This document shows, piece after piece, positions 1-9,600 of a stretch of 64,000 nt of DNA (its first letter is position 1; every line of letters begins with the position of its first letter). The notes under the pieces were generated by a model. That model searched no databases. It saw nothing but the letters and a program-made list of their open reading frames with translations, and was not told the origin of the DNA. Location: the NCBI RefSeq assembly GCF_001558695.1, contig NZ_LNTU01000034.1, forward strand, positions 186,001 to 250,000. Direction: 5' to 3'. This DNA is from Paramesorhizobium deserti. Lineage in GTDB: Bacteria; Pseudomonadota; Alphaproteobacteria; Rhizobiales; Rhizobiaceae. The translations under genes were made by a program, and so were the position numbers.

Positions 1-18
1 CGCTCGCGGAGGGCCGCG

Positions 19-1803
19 ATGATTGAGTTCATTGCCCAGAACCTCGCGCCGATCATGTTCGCCTTCCTGGTGATCTTCCTCCTGATCGGCTATCCCGTCG
101 CCTTCGCGCTCGCCGCCAATGGCCTGCTCTTTTTCGTCATCGGCGTGGAACTGGCGCCGTTTTCGAACGGCTCCATCACGCTTTCATGGCCGCTTCTCTA
201 CGCCCTGCCCGAGCGCTTCTGGGGCACGATGTCCAATGAGACGCTGTTGGCCATCCCTTTCTTCACGTTCATGGGCATCATCCTCGAACGCTCCGGCATG
301 GCCGAGGACCTGCTCGATACCGTCGGGCAGCTGTTCGGTCCCATCCGCGGCGGGCTCGCCTACGCGGTGATCATCGTCGGCGCGCTGCTGGCTGCCACGA
401 CAGGTGTGGTCGCCGCATCGGTCATCGCCATGGGACTGATCTCGCTTCCGATCATGCTGCGCTATGGCTATGACCGGCGGGTGGCGACCGGCGTCATCGC
501 CGCATCGGGAACATTGGCGCAGATCATACCGCCCTCGCTGGTGCTGATCATCCTGGCTGACCAGCTCGGGCGCTCGGTCGGCGATATGTATCACGGCGCG
601 CTCATTCCCGGCATGGTGCTCACCGGGCTCTATCTCGGCTATGTCGCCCTCGTTTCGATCTTCTTTCCGAAATCCATGCCTGCCCTGCCCAAGGAGGCGC
701 GCACGCTCGGATCGGGCATCACATCGCTGCTGGCCGCGTTCGCTGTCACGGGCGCCATCGTCTACGGCGCCTATAGTTTGCTTGCCGGGCGCGGCACCGC
801 CAATGCCGGGGTCTGGGCCGCCACGATCGGCATCGTCGTGATCTATGCGGGAACGCTCATCGACAGGGCCATGAAACTCGGCATGATGTCACGGCTGGCC
901 CAGCAGGTCGTCATCGTGCTGATCCCGCCGCTGGCACTGATCTTCCTCGTGCTCGGCACCATCTTCCTCGGCATCGCCACGCCGACCGAAGGCGGCGCCA
1001 TGGGCGCGGTCGGAGCGCTGCTGATGGCCGCATCGAAGCGCCGCCTGAACTTCGATGTGATGAACCAGGCGCTCGCCGCCACCACGCGGCTTTCCGCCTT
1101 CGTCATGTTCATCCTGCTCGGCGCGCGCGTCTTTTCGTTGACCTTCTATGGCGTCAACGGCCATCTCTGGGTCGAGCATCTGCTGGTGTCCCTGCCAGGC
1201 GGCGAAACCGGCTTCCTGATCGCGGTCAACATTCTGGTCTTCATCCTGGCGTTCTTCCTCGATTTCTTCGAGCTCGCCTTCATCATCGTGCCGCTTCTGG
1301 CACCTGTCGCCGACAAGCTCGGGATTGATCTCATCTGGTTCGGCGTGCTGCTCGGCATCAACATGCAGACGAGCTTCATGCATCCGCCTTTCGGCTTTGC
1401 ACTGTTCTACCTCAGGTCGGTGGCTGCCAGGGTGCCCTATCTCGACAAGATCACCGGCAAGCGGATCGAACCGGTCAAGACGAGCCAGATCTACTGGGGC
1501 TCCGTACCCTTCGTCGTTATCCAGATCATCATGGTGACGCTCACCATCATGTTTCCGCAGATGGTCATGCATTATAAGGGTCCCGTGGTCGATCCGGGTT
1601 CGATCGAACTCCAGATACCGGGAATGCCGGATCTCGGCGGAGGCGGGCTCGGCCTGCCGCCGCTGGGCGGTCCCGATGGCGGCAATTCCGACGGCGGCCT
1701 GGGTCTTCCCCCGCTCGCCCCGCTTGACGCACCGGACACGCAGCCAGCCGCTCCGGCAGAGCCCACGCAGCCCGATCTGAGCCAGCCGCCGACATTCGAT
1801 TGA
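19..1803 (+). CDS. TRAP transporter large permease (DctM-type) with Gly/Pro-rich tail
   Basis: Inner-membrane large subunit of a tripartite ATP-independent periplasmic transporter, which moves a solute delivered by a periplasmic binding protein using an ion gradient. At 594 residues it is long for the family (usually about 430). Many hydrophobic segments run from residue 8 to about 515, including the family-typical stretch LLAATTGVVAASV near residue 123. Two additional hydrophobic segments sit around residues 235-310. Residues 518-594 form a hydrophilic tail rich in Gly, Pro and Asp, unusual for a DctM. The ATG follows a GGAGGG ribosome site at 8-13, and the very short lead suggests an upstream small permease (DctQ) gene just outside the window. 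The convergent binding protein at 1869-2975 is the natural partner. Family assignment is firm; the substrate is unknown. Confidence 0.93.
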   Translation: MIEFIAQNLAPIMFAFLVIFLLIGYPVAFALAANGLLFFVIGVELAPFSNGSITLSWPLLYALPERFWGTMSNETLLAIPFFTFMGIILERSGMAEDLLDTVGQLFGPIRGGLAYAVIIVGALLAATTGVVAASVIAMGLISLPIMLRYGYDRRVATGVIAASGTLAQIIPPSLVLIILADQLGRSVGDMYHGALIPGMVLTGLYLGYVALVSIFFPKSMPALPKEARTLGSGITSLLAAFAVTGAIVYGAYSLLAGRGTANAGVWAATIGIVVIYAGTLIDRAMKLGMMSRLAQQVVIVLIPPLALIFLVLGTIFLGIATPTEGGAMGAVGALLMAASKRRLNFDVMNQALAATTRLSAFVMFILLGARVFSLTFYGVNGHLWVEHLLVSLPGGETGFLIAVNILVFILAFFLDFFELAFIIVPLLAPVADKLGIDLIWFGVLLGINMQTSFMHPPFGFALFYLRSVAARVPYLDKITGKRIEPVKTSQIYWGSVPFVVIQIIMVTLTIMFPQMVMHYKGPVVDPGSIELQIPGMPDLGGGGLGLPPLGGPDGGNSDGGLGLPPLAPLDAPDTQPAAPAEPTQPDLSQPPTFD

Positions 1804-1819
1804 GCAGACGCAAAGAAAA

Positions 1820-1845
1820 GCCCCGGCGCATCGCTGCACCGGGGC
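1820..1845. terminator. Bidirectional intrinsic terminator between convergent TRAP genes
   Basis: A hairpin with 7-bp arms GCCCCGG (1820-1826) and CCGGGGC (1839-1845) and a 12-nt loop lies between the stop codons of the convergent permease and binding-protein genes. An A-rich run at 1811-1819 gives a U-tract for transcripts on the minus strand. The plus-strand side lacks a clear T-run. Confidence 0.6.
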
Positions 1846-1868
1846 CATTGGTCGAATGAAGCGGCAGC

Positions 1869-3059
<1,191 letters not shown>

Positions 3060-3223
3060 CTAACATACATGCTCGCATTGCGCTGTCCACATTTGCTGGG
3101 GCAATATCATACTTTGTGCTACACGGCCGCGCTTTCGGCGCCCATTGGAAAAATGCTGCGGGCACCTTAAGTTAAGCGAATTCGATCAATGATCTGCCTG
3201 CGGGCAGGTTTCGGAAAGCCGCC

Positions 3224-4003
3224 ATGTCACACCCGTCGAAGCCCCTTGTCGCCGTCACTTCCGATGTGCGTGTTTTTGAAAACTACACCTGGCATGCAGC
3301 GCCGGATCAATATCTCACGGCGGCGATAGAAGGAGCGGAGGTCACGCCGCTGATGGTGCCGTCCTATGGCGACGCGCTCGACCTCGATGCAATTCTCGGC
3401 GCGGTCGATGGCGTGCTGGTGACGGGCTCGAAATCGAATGTCCATCCCTCGCTCTACGGCGCGGAACCAACCGAGGCGCATGAGCCCTTCGATCCGGCCC
3501 GGGATGCGACGTCCCTGCCGCTCATCCGCCACGCCATCGAACTGGGCGTGCCGCTTCTGGCCATCTGTCGCGGCATTCAGGAACTCAACGTGGCTCTCGG
3601 CGGCACCCTTGCCACCGAAATCCAGGAACTGGCCGATCGCATCGACCACCGCGCGCCGGAATCCGAAAGCCAGGCGGAGCGCTTCGCCATTCGTCACCCG
3701 GTGCGCATCAAGCCCGGCTCATGCCTCGCCTCCATCATGGAAGCGGATGCGGTTCAGGTAAATTCGGTACATCGGCAGGCGATAGACAACCCCGCACCGC
3801 GCCTTGAAATCGAGGCGACGGCGGAAGACGGCACCATCGAAGCCGTGTCGGTGAAGGCTGCCAAGAGCTTTGCCGTCGGCGTGCAGTGGCATCCCGAATA
3901 CTGGGTTCGCACCGACAGTGCCTCGCGCAAGGTCTTTGCAGCCTTCGGCGATGCCGTGCGCGCCCACAAAGCGGCTCGCGCCCGCCTCGCAGCTGCCGAA
4001 TAA
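3224..4003 (+). CDS. Class I glutamine amidotransferase-like hydrolase (gamma-glutamyl-GABA hydrolase family)
   Basis: A 259-residue cytoplasmic hydrolase of the PuuD/peptidase C26 group, which cleaves gamma-glutamyl amides such as gamma-glutamyl-GABA in putrescine breakdown. The nucleophile elbow LLAICRGIQELN (Cys near residue 112) and the C-terminal VGVQWHPEY supply the Cys-His-Glu triad, and residues 60-75 contain the DGVLVTGSKSNVHPS oxyanion region. The ATG at 3224 has GGAAAG upstream. It stands alone: no puuA, puuB or puuC homologue touches it, so the exact amide substrate is open. Its stop lies 2 bases from the stop of the convergent gene at 4006. Confidence 0.87.
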   Translation: MSHPSKPLVAVTSDVRVFENYTWHAAPDQYLTAAIEGAEVTPLMVPSYGDALDLDAILGAVDGVLVTGSKSNVHPSLYGAEPTEAHEPFDPARDATSLPLIRHAIELGVPLLAICRGIQELNVALGGTLATEIQELADRIDHRAPESESQAERFAIRHPVRIKPGSCLASIMEADAVQVNSVHRQAIDNPAPRLEIEATAEDGTIEAVSVKAAKSFAVGVQWHPEYWVRTDSASRKVFAAFGDAVRAHKAARARLAAAE

Positions 4004-4005
4004 GA

Positions 4006-4503
4006 TTAGTTTGCCGCCAGATTATCCGCAGCGAGCGCTGACATCGATAACAGCACCTCGCCGGGTCTGACCGATTCATATTGCAGACCGTCGCCTTCGG
4101 CGAACTCTACAACGGCGCTGCCCTTTTGATCGGCGAAGACGATGCTGCCGTCATCCTGCCGCTGCCATGTCATCGCCTGCAGAAGGCGGGGATAAACCGC
4201 CAGGCACCCGGCCTCAACGCGAAGCGCGCCACTCTGCGCAACGGCATATTTTGTCGCATGAGCGAGACAGGTTCTTTCCTCACCCGCCGAGGCAAGTACG
4301 AATGTTTCAGGCTTCAGCGAAACGACACTGCTCCTTCGGCGCACCTCGAACGGTACCTCCTGCGGAGCGATGGCAACCGTGGTCAGGGGATCGATCCCCA
4401 CTTCGGCAGCGGCTTCGTGTGAGGAAAACAGGCCGGATTGGCCTATGCCGGCAGCAAGAAGCACGATGAGCAGGCCGCCCATTGCAACATTGCGAGAAAT
4501 CAT
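4006..4503 (-). CDS. Secreted small protein resembling AprI/Inh-type protease inhibitors
   Basis: A 165-residue protein with an N-terminal hydrophobic segment (residues 8-22) that reads as a signal peptide or membrane anchor. The exported part has two cysteines about 22 residues apart (in ERTCLA and EAGCLA), then AMTWQRQDDGSIVFADQKGSAVVEF. This Cys-Cys-Trp, LxDxxGxxVxxF layout resembles the small beta-barrel of AprI/Inh metalloprotease inhibitors, but the match is by eye and weak. No metalloprotease gene is nearby. It could equally be an unassigned lipocalin-like periplasmic protein. It stands as a single gene, convergent with the amidotransferase. Confidence 0.65.
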   Translation of the reverse strand: MISRNVAMGGLLIVLLAAGIGQSGLFSSHEAAAEVGIDPLTTVAIAPQEVPFEVRRRSSVVSLKPETFVLASAGEERTCLAHATKYAVAQSGALRVEAGCLAVYPRLLQAMTWQRQDDGSIVFADQKGSAVVEFAEGDGLQYESVRPGEVLLSMSALAADNLAAN

Positions 4504-4594
4504 TGCTTCACCATCCTTTCCGTGACGGGATCAGGACCGGCAACCCGAAAAGGATGGTAAGCAAACGTGGTAAATGCCGCGTTAAGAAACCGTC

Positions 4595-5569
4595 TCAGGC
4601 ATGGCGCTTGACGTTGACCGTCTCAGGCACCGGCGTCAACGGCGCACCATCCCCGAACCAGGCGATGAGATTGTCCACCACGAGATCGGCCATCGCGCGC
4701 CGCGTCGCCTGGGAGGCGGAGCCTACATGCGGCAAGAGCGTGGCGTTCGGCAGATCGATCAGCGCCTGCGGCACATGCGGCTCGTCGGCGAACACGTCGA
4801 GGCCGACTGCGGCAATGGTGCCGTTGCCAAGCGCCTCGATCAGTGCCTCCTCGTCAACGACGCTGCCGCGCCCGATATTGATGAGAACGCCGTCAGGCCC
4901 AAGCGCCCGCAGCACTTCCGCGTTGATGGTCTTCTCCGTCCCCGCCCCGCCAGGCGCAACCACGATGAGCGTGTCGACAGCTTCCGCCAGCTCGAGAAGC
5001 GTGGGGTAATAGTCATAAGTCACGCCATCGGCTTTGCGGCGGTTATGATAGGCAATCGGCAGGCCGAAAGCCTCGATCCGCCGACCAACGGCCTTGCCGA
5101 TCCGCCCAAGCCCGAAAATCCCGACGCGGCGGCCGCGCAGCGACAGCTTCGTCAGTGGGTAATTCCCCTGGTTTTCCCATTTGCCCTCGCGCAGCCATGC
5201 CTGCGCCTGAGGCAATTCCCGTACCGTGTCGAGCAGCAGGCCCAATGTCGTGTCGGCCACTTCCTCGGTCAGCACATCGGGCGTGTTGGTGACCATCACA
5301 CCGGCGGACTCGGCATAAACGGCATCCACCTTGTCATAACCGACCCCAAAATTGGCGATGATTTCCAGATTGGGCAGCGCGTCCATGACCGGACCATCGA
5401 TCACGGCATTGGCGGCAATGCCGCGCACACGCGCCGCGAGCTCGGGTGTGACCAACGCCGGATCGCCCTCTTTCAGCGTTTCGATCCTGAACGTCTTGCC
5501 GAGGCGCTCGACGGCATGCGGATGGAGTGCCCCGACGACAAGGACAGTCGTTTCATGCGTTCCGGTCAT
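4595..5569 (-). CDS. D-isomer-specific 2-hydroxyacid dehydrogenase (glyoxylate/hydroxypyruvate reductase-like)
   Basis: A 324-residue NAD(P)-dependent oxidoreductase that interconverts 2-oxo acids and D-2-hydroxy acids. It shows the nucleotide-binding GIFGLGRIGKAV (about residues 150-161) and the catalytic Arg in NIGRGSVVDE, Glu in DVFADEP and His in LLPHVGSAS. NFGVGYDKVD near residue 73 is the usual substrate-loop signature. The ATG at 5569 has GGGAGGA upstream. It lies downstream of, and in the same direction as, the LacI regulator at 5655-6689, separated by a palindromic repeat, so it may be under that regulator. Glyoxylate or hydroxypyruvate are the likeliest substrates by family resemblance only. 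Confidence 0.9.
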   Translation of the reverse strand: MTGTHETTVLVVGALHPHAVERLGKTFRIETLKEGDPALVTPELAARVRGIAANAVIDGPVMDALPNLEIIANFGVGYDKVDAVYAESAGVMVTNTPDVLTEEVADTTLGLLLDTVRELPQAQAWLREGKWENQGNYPLTKLSLRGRRVGIFGLGRIGKAVGRRIEAFGLPIAYHNRRKADGVTYDYYPTLLELAEAVDTLIVVAPGGAGTEKTINAEVLRALGPDGVLINIGRGSVVDEEALIEALGNGTIAAVGLDVFADEPHVPQALIDLPNATLLPHVGSASQATRRAMADLVVDNLIAWFGDGAPLTPVPETVNVKRHA

Positions 5570-5595
5570 GATGGTCCAATTCCTCCCTGATTTGG

Positions 5596-5640
5596 AGCAT
5601 GATCCCGAAAAGTCGCAGGTTTTTCGGACAAAATCATGCG
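5596..5640. repeat. Short rhizobial intergenic palindrome
   Basis: The segment begins with GCATGATCCCGAAAAGT and ends with TTTTTCGGACAAAATCATGC, so its two halves pair imperfectly through GCATGAT/ATCATGC and CCGAAAA/TTTTCGG. This matches a palindromic element I know to be widespread between genes in Rhizobiales. It sits between the LacI gene and the dehydrogenase gene, where it could act as an mRNA processing or termination hairpin. Confidence 0.7.
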
Positions 5641-5654
5641 GCTAAGAATGAGTC

Positions 5655-6689
5655 TTACCGGTTTTTCGGCTTTGCAGTCGATTGCCGGATGCGCAGCTCC
5701 GGCTTGATGAGTTCCTGGCGTGGCGGTGCGCCAACGCCGTTCAATTGGTCGAGCAGCGCGCGCGCCGCCCTGAGACCCACCTCGCGCTGGCCGTTCCAGA
5801 CGGTCGTCAGCGCCGGGGTGGCGATCGCCGCTTCCTCGAGATCGTCATAGCCGGTGACGGAAATGTCCTCGCCCGGCACCAGTCCAGCCCGCGCGATGCC
5901 GTTCATCAGGCCTATTGCCGTCAGATCGTTCCAGCAGACGGCCGCCGTCGGCTTGTCGATCAGCGCCAGAAACTGCGGCGCCACCTCGAAGCCGCCCTGC
6001 TTGGTGCGCGGTCCGGGAATGCGCCACTCCGGCTTCACCGGCAGCCCGGCCTTTTCCATCGCCACCACATAGCCGTGATAGCGGTCGCGGCCGGTCGATG
6101 TCTGGTCGGTGCCGCCGATCATGGCGATCCGCGTGTGCCCGAGCGAGATCAGGTGATTGGTGGCAAGCCCGATACCATAGGAATCATCGCCACGGAAAAC
6201 CGGCACATTGGCCTCTTCGACAGTACGCGCGATCAGCACCACCGGAAGACCGTTATCCTCTGCAAGCTGGATATCGGCAGCGGGCGTGCCGATCGCCGGC
6301 GACATGATGACGCCATCCGCGCCCAGCTGCAGCAGCGTGTCGATGAAAGTGCGCTGCTTTTCCAGCTGGTCATAATGGTTGGACAGGATGAAGGTCTGCC
6401 GCGACCGGTCGAGTTCCGATTCGATCGACCGCAATATCTCGGCGAAGAACGGGTTCATGATGTCATGCACCACGACGCCGACGATGCCCGAACGCGATGT
6501 CCTGAGACTGGCCGCGCGGCGATTGTAGATATAGCCGATGGCGCGAGCATGCTCCTTGATCTTTTCGCGGGTCTGGTCGGCCACCAGCGGGCTGTCGCGC
6601 AAAGCCAGCGAAACCGTTGCGGTCGAAACACCCAGCGCATCCGCTATGGTCGAAAGCTTGATCTTCTGGGCCAACGCGCCTTCCCGCAC
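5655..6689 (-). CDS. LacI-family transcriptional regulator
   Basis: A 344-residue repressor-type protein. The N-terminal helix-turn-helix STIADALGVSTATVSLALR (about residues 14-32) is followed by the hinge helix AASLRTSRSG and a periplasmic-binding-protein-like effector domain with VGVVVHDIMNPFFAE and GHTRIAMIGG. The GTG at 6689 is a possible start. A TTG at 6674 (LAQKIKLS) has a better ribosome site (GGGAAGG) and gives a more typical N-terminus. The effector is probably a sugar or related small molecule. Its likeliest target is itself and the dehydrogenase gene downstream. Confidence 0.92.
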   Translation of the reverse strand: MREGALAQKIKLSTIADALGVSTATVSLALRDSPLVADQTREKIKEHARAIGYIYNRRAASLRTSRSGIVGVVVHDIMNPFFAEILRSIESELDRSRQTFILSNHYDQLEKQRTFIDTLLQLGADGVIMSPAIGTPAADIQLAEDNGLPVVLIARTVEEANVPVFRGDDSYGIGLATNHLISLGHTRIAMIGGTDQTSTGRDRYHGYVVAMEKAGLPVKPEWRIPGPRTKQGGFEVAPQFLALIDKPTAAVCWNDLTAIGLMNGIARAGLVPGEDISVTGYDDLEEAAIATPALTTVWNGQREVGLRAARALLDQLNGVGAPPRQELIKPELRIRQSTAKPKNR

Positions 6690-6794
6690 CTCGTCTACAC
6701 CGATCGGAGCAAATCGGTTGAATTATTATGCGGGATTTATGCCACCCCGGTTGGGGAATTGAAAGGTTTTTTGCTGATTACGGCGTCAAACGCT

Positions 6795-7283
6795 CTATTC
6801 CACATATTCTTCTTCGGGCGCCTCTTCTGCCTCGTCGGCCGGACGGACGGCATCGCGCACCGACAGATTGGCCTCAAGCCGGTTAAGCAGTTTGAGAAGC
6901 GTCTTGCGCTCCTTCTTGTCCAGCCCGCGCAGCGCATCCTTTTCCGTCTTGCGGATCGACTTTTCGATAGTCTTGATCACCTCGCGCCCGCTGTCGGTGA
7001 GAAAGACATGCGCCTGCCGCTGATCCTTCTCCGACGGCTGTTTCGTCACGAAACCTTGTGACTGGAGGCGCGCGATGGTCTTGGTGACGGTCGGCGGCCG
7101 CACGCCGAGGCGCTGCGCCAAGACACCGGGCGGCAGCCCGTCTTCCGTCGCCAGTTGCAGCATGATGGCATCCTGCCCGGCATAGAGCCCGTGCTCCAGA
7201 AGCCTTGTTGCAAGCGAGGTGCGCCCCAGCCTTGCGGCCGATTGCAGCCGATACAGGATGGCGGGCTTGCGTTCCTTAGTCAT
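6795..7283 (-). CDS. MarR-family transcriptional regulator
   Basis: A 162-residue winged-helix regulator. The DNA-binding core is PPGVLAQRLGVRPPTVTKTIARLQSQGFVTKQPSEKDQRQAHVFLTD compressed here to its key parts: recognition helix VRPPTVTKTIARL and wing around EKDQRQAHVFLT. The tail is acidic (EEAEEAPEEE-like run of Glu and Asp at the very end). I place the start at the ATG 7283 (MTKERKP), preceded by GGGGAGCTC. It is divergent from the creatininase-family gene at 7526 and its short leader ORF, so it may control them. MarR proteins usually sense aromatic or oxidising compounds; the ligand is unknown. Confidence 0.9.
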   Translation of the reverse strand: MTKERKPAILYRLQSAARLGRTSLATRLLEHGLYAGQDAIMLQLATEDGLPPGVLAQRLGVRPPTVTKTIARLQSQGFVTKQPSEKDQRQAHVFLTDSGREVIKTIEKSIRKTEKDALRGLDKKERKTLLKLLNRLEANLSVRDAVRPADEAEEAPEEEYVE

Positions 7284-7443
7284 GTGAGCTCCCCATACGC
7301 CTGGCTCCACGAAAATGACTTTCGCAAGATCATAAGTCGGCTTCCCCTTCAGAGCAAACACTTCCGAACAGATCGGCGGCTCCGTCCTTGCCGCCCAATG
7401 CCCGCTTCGCTACGCTGGCTTAGGAATGTGACAGGAGAATAAC

Positions 7444-7533
7444 ATGCGGCTTTGCATATACGATCCTCCCGCCATCGTGGCGCGGCCGGCGCCTTGGCCG
7501 AAACGCCCAGCGGAGGCCGCACGAGATGGGTGA
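7444..7533 (+). CDS. Possible 29-codon leader ORF overlapping the creatininase start
   Basis: An ATG at 7444 sits behind an excellent ribosome site (AGGAG at 7433-7437). It opens a 29-codon frame beginning MRLCIYDPPAIVARP and ending at a TGA (7531-7533) that lies inside the first codons of the next gene. The stop overlapping the downstream ATG (7526) is the arrangement expected for translational coupling. Alternatively the frame could be the displaced N-terminus of the creatininase-family protein after a one-base frameshift, because that protein starts unusually close to its catalytic motif. Confidence 0.35.
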   Translation: MRLCIYDPPAIVARPAPWPKRPAEAARDG

Positions 7534-8287
7534 CAGAAGAACAATCGTCGTCCTGCCGCTCGGCGCCCATGAGCAGCATGGGCCACATCTTCCCTTTGAG
7601 ACCGATACCCTCATCGCCGACGGGATCGCCGCCAGGACCGCCGCCGCGCTCCCGCCTGATCTCGACGTCCAGTTCCTAGCCGCCGAACCGGTCGGCTACT
7701 CCATCGAGCATATGGGTGCAGCCGGCACCAGAACCCTTGCCTTTGCAGAAGCGGTCAACCGCTGGATCGGCATCGGCCAGGATCTCCATGCCGGCGGTAT
7801 CCGCAAGCTGGTCATGCTGAATGCCCATGGCGGCAACTCGCCGCTGATGACCGTCGTCGCGACCGAGCTGCGCGTGCGCCTCGGCATGCTGGCGGTCGCC
7901 ACCAGCTGGACGCGCTTCGGCCTGCCGGAGGGGTTGATTTCGCCGGAAGAAAAAGTGCTCGATATCCATGGCGGTTTCATTGAGACCTCGGTGATGCTGG
8001 CGCTCCGCCCCGACCTTGTGGACATGGCAAAGGCGCGTGATTTCTCAAATGCACAAAGCGAATTCGCCAGGGATTTTCGCTATCTGCGCGCCTACGGTCC
8101 TCACGCCTTCGGCTGGAAGATGAGTGATCTCAGCCTGGACGGTGTCGCCGGCAACGCCACCCGCGCCAGCGCCGAAGCCGGCGAAAAGCTGCTCGATCAC
8201 GCGATCGCCGGCTTCATCGAGCTCCTGCGCGATGTCGATCGTTTCGACCTCTCCCGCTTCGATGCGTCGGCCCCTGCCGGCAGATAA
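7526..8287 (+). CDS. Creatininase-family amidohydrolase
   Basis: A 253-residue metal-dependent hydrolase of the creatinine amidohydrolase/FAPy-deformylase/MftE superfamily. Metal ligands are visible in VLPLGAHEQHGPHLPFETD (Glu and His near residues 16-19, Asp near 27), then NAHGGNSPLM and DIHGGFIETSVML. The protein begins only about 8 residues before the first strand of the fold. Relatives usually carry about 20 more residues, which raises the question of the leader frame at 7444. The ATG follows GGAGG at 7512-7516. It is divergent from the MarR gene. The family covers creatinine, formamidopyrimidine and peptide substrates, so the reaction is not defined by sequence alone. Confidence 0.88.
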   Translation: MGDRRTIVVLPLGAHEQHGPHLPFETDTLIADGIAARTAAALPPDLDVQFLAAEPVGYSIEHMGAAGTRTLAFAEAVNRWIGIGQDLHAGGIRKLVMLNAHGGNSPLMTVVATELRVRLGMLAVATSWTRFGLPEGLISPEEKVLDIHGGFIETSVMLALRPDLVDMAKARDFSNAQSEFARDFRYLRAYGPHAFGWKMSDLSLDGVAGNATRASAEAGEKLLDHAIAGFIELLRDVDRFDLSRFDASAPAGR

Positions 8288-8366
8288 GGACGCGGAGCAT
8301 GTTGTTTTCCTGCGCCGGCCTTTATAGAAACCTTGTCGGACAAAACCCGGCGGATGGCACGAACGT

Positions 8367-8386
8367 GATGTAATATTATAGCATTG
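8367..8386. promoter_or_regulatory. Zur box (zinc uptake regulator operator)
   Basis: ATGTAATATTATAGCAT at 8368-8384 is an imperfect palindrome (6 of 8 arm positions pair). On the other strand it reads ATGCTATAATATTACAT, closely matching the TGTTATAATATTACA-type Zur operator of alphaproteobacteria. It lies about 95 bases upstream of the COG0523 GTPase gene, whose relatives are commonly Zur-repressed. The site call is by eye; regulation under zinc starvation is inferred. Confidence 0.75.
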
Positions 8387-8478
8387 CATGTGGCATTCGC
8401 CCCGCCCTTCCCTTATATGAATTCTCCAATCTAGAATCTCACGCTAGCTGAGCGCCGCAACGCCAAAGAGGCACGAGA

Positions 8479-9597
8479 ATGAGCCAAGCCCAAGCAACCG
8501 CATCCGCCCCCGCCACTGAAGCCGCCACCCAAATCCCCGTCACCGTGCTGACCGGCTATCTCGGCTCCGGCAAGACGACGCTCCTGAACCGCATCCTCAC
8601 CGAAAACCACGGCAAGCGCTATGCGGTGATCGTCAACGAGTTCGGCGAGATCGGCATCGACAACGACCTCATTGTCGAGTCGGATGAAGAAATCTACGAA
8701 ATGAACAATGGCTGCATCTGCTGCACGGTACGCGGCGATTTGATCCGCGTCGTGGAAGGCCTGATGCGCCGCCCCGGCCGCTTCGATGCCATCATCGTGG
8801 AAACGACGGGCCTTGCCGATCCCGTACCCGTCGCCCAGACCTTCTTCATGGATGACGACGTGCGCGGCAAGACATTGCTTGATGCCGTCGTCGCCCTGGT
8901 CGATGCCAAGCACCTGCCGCTGCGGCTGAAGGACAGCCGCGAGGCCGAAGACCAGATCGCCTTCGCCGACGTGGTGCTCCTCAACAAGACCGACCTGGTG
9001 ACGCCCGAAGAGGCCGATAAGGTGGAAGCCACGATCCGCGCGATCAACCCCTATGCCACCATCTACCGCACCGAGCGCGCCGCCATCCCGCTCGACAAGG
9101 TGCTCGACCGCGGCGCCTTCGACTTGAAGCGCGCGCTGGAGAACGATCCGCATTTCCTCGACCATGATCATCCCGATCATGTCTGCGGCCCGGATTGCGA
9201 TCATGACCACCACCATCATGGGCACGATCACCATCACCACCATGACCATGATCATCACGATCACGATCATCATCATCACCACGACCACGCCTCGCCGATC
9301 CATGACGTGACCGTCACCTCGGTTTCGCTGCGCACCGGCGAAGTCGACCCGGAAAAATTCTTTCCCTGGATCCAGAAGATCACGCAGGAGCAGGGGCCGA
9401 ACATATTGCGTCTCAAGGGCATCATCGCCTTCAAGGGCGACGAGGACCGCTATGTCGTGCAGGGCGTGCACATGATCATCGAGGGCGACCACCAGCGCGC
9501 TTGGAAGGAAGGCGAAAAACGCGAGAGCCGCCTTGTCTTCATCGGGCGCGAGCTCGACCACGACGCGCTGAAAGCCGGCTTCGAGAACTGCAAATAA
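8479..9597 (+). CDS. COG0523 (CobW/ZigA-type) GTPase with His-rich metal-binding stretch
   Basis: A 372-residue G3E-family metallochaperone GTPase, likely delivering or sparing zinc. The Walker A GYLGSGKT is at 26-33, the metal-site CICC at 79-82, ETTGLADP at 108-115 and the guanine-specificity NKTD at 169-172. Residues 228-270 are almost entirely His and Asp and include two Cys (236 and 240), which look like a zinc buffer or loading loop. The C-terminal CobW domain follows from about residue 275. The start has AGAGG eight bases upstream. A Zur box in front and no cobalamin genes nearby favour a zinc role over cobalt. The gene is followed after 3 bases by the WD40 gene. Confidence 0.95.
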   Translation: MSQAQATASAPATEAATQIPVTVLTGYLGSGKTTLLNRILTENHGKRYAVIVNEFGEIGIDNDLIVESDEEIYEMNNGCICCTVRGDLIRVVEGLMRRPGRFDAIIVETTGLADPVPVAQTFFMDDDVRGKTLLDAVVALVDAKHLPLRLKDSREAEDQIAFADVVLLNKTDLVTPEEADKVEATIRAINPYATIYRTERAAIPLDKVLDRGAFDLKRALENDPHFLDHDHPDHVCGPDCDHDHHHHGHDHHHHHDHDHHDHDHHHHHDHASPIHDVTVTSVSLRTGEVDPEKFFPWIQKITQEQGPNILRLKGIIAFKGDEDRYVVQGVHMIIEGDHQRAWKEGEKRESRLVFIGRELDHDALKAGFENCK

Positions 9598-9600
9598 GAC

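Noticed and set aside
9200-9290. CAT/CAC/GAT/GAC tandem repetition that resembles a microsatellite or short repeat array
   Set aside because: It is the coding sequence for the His-rich stretch, stays in frame, and has no spacer pattern of a CRISPR array.
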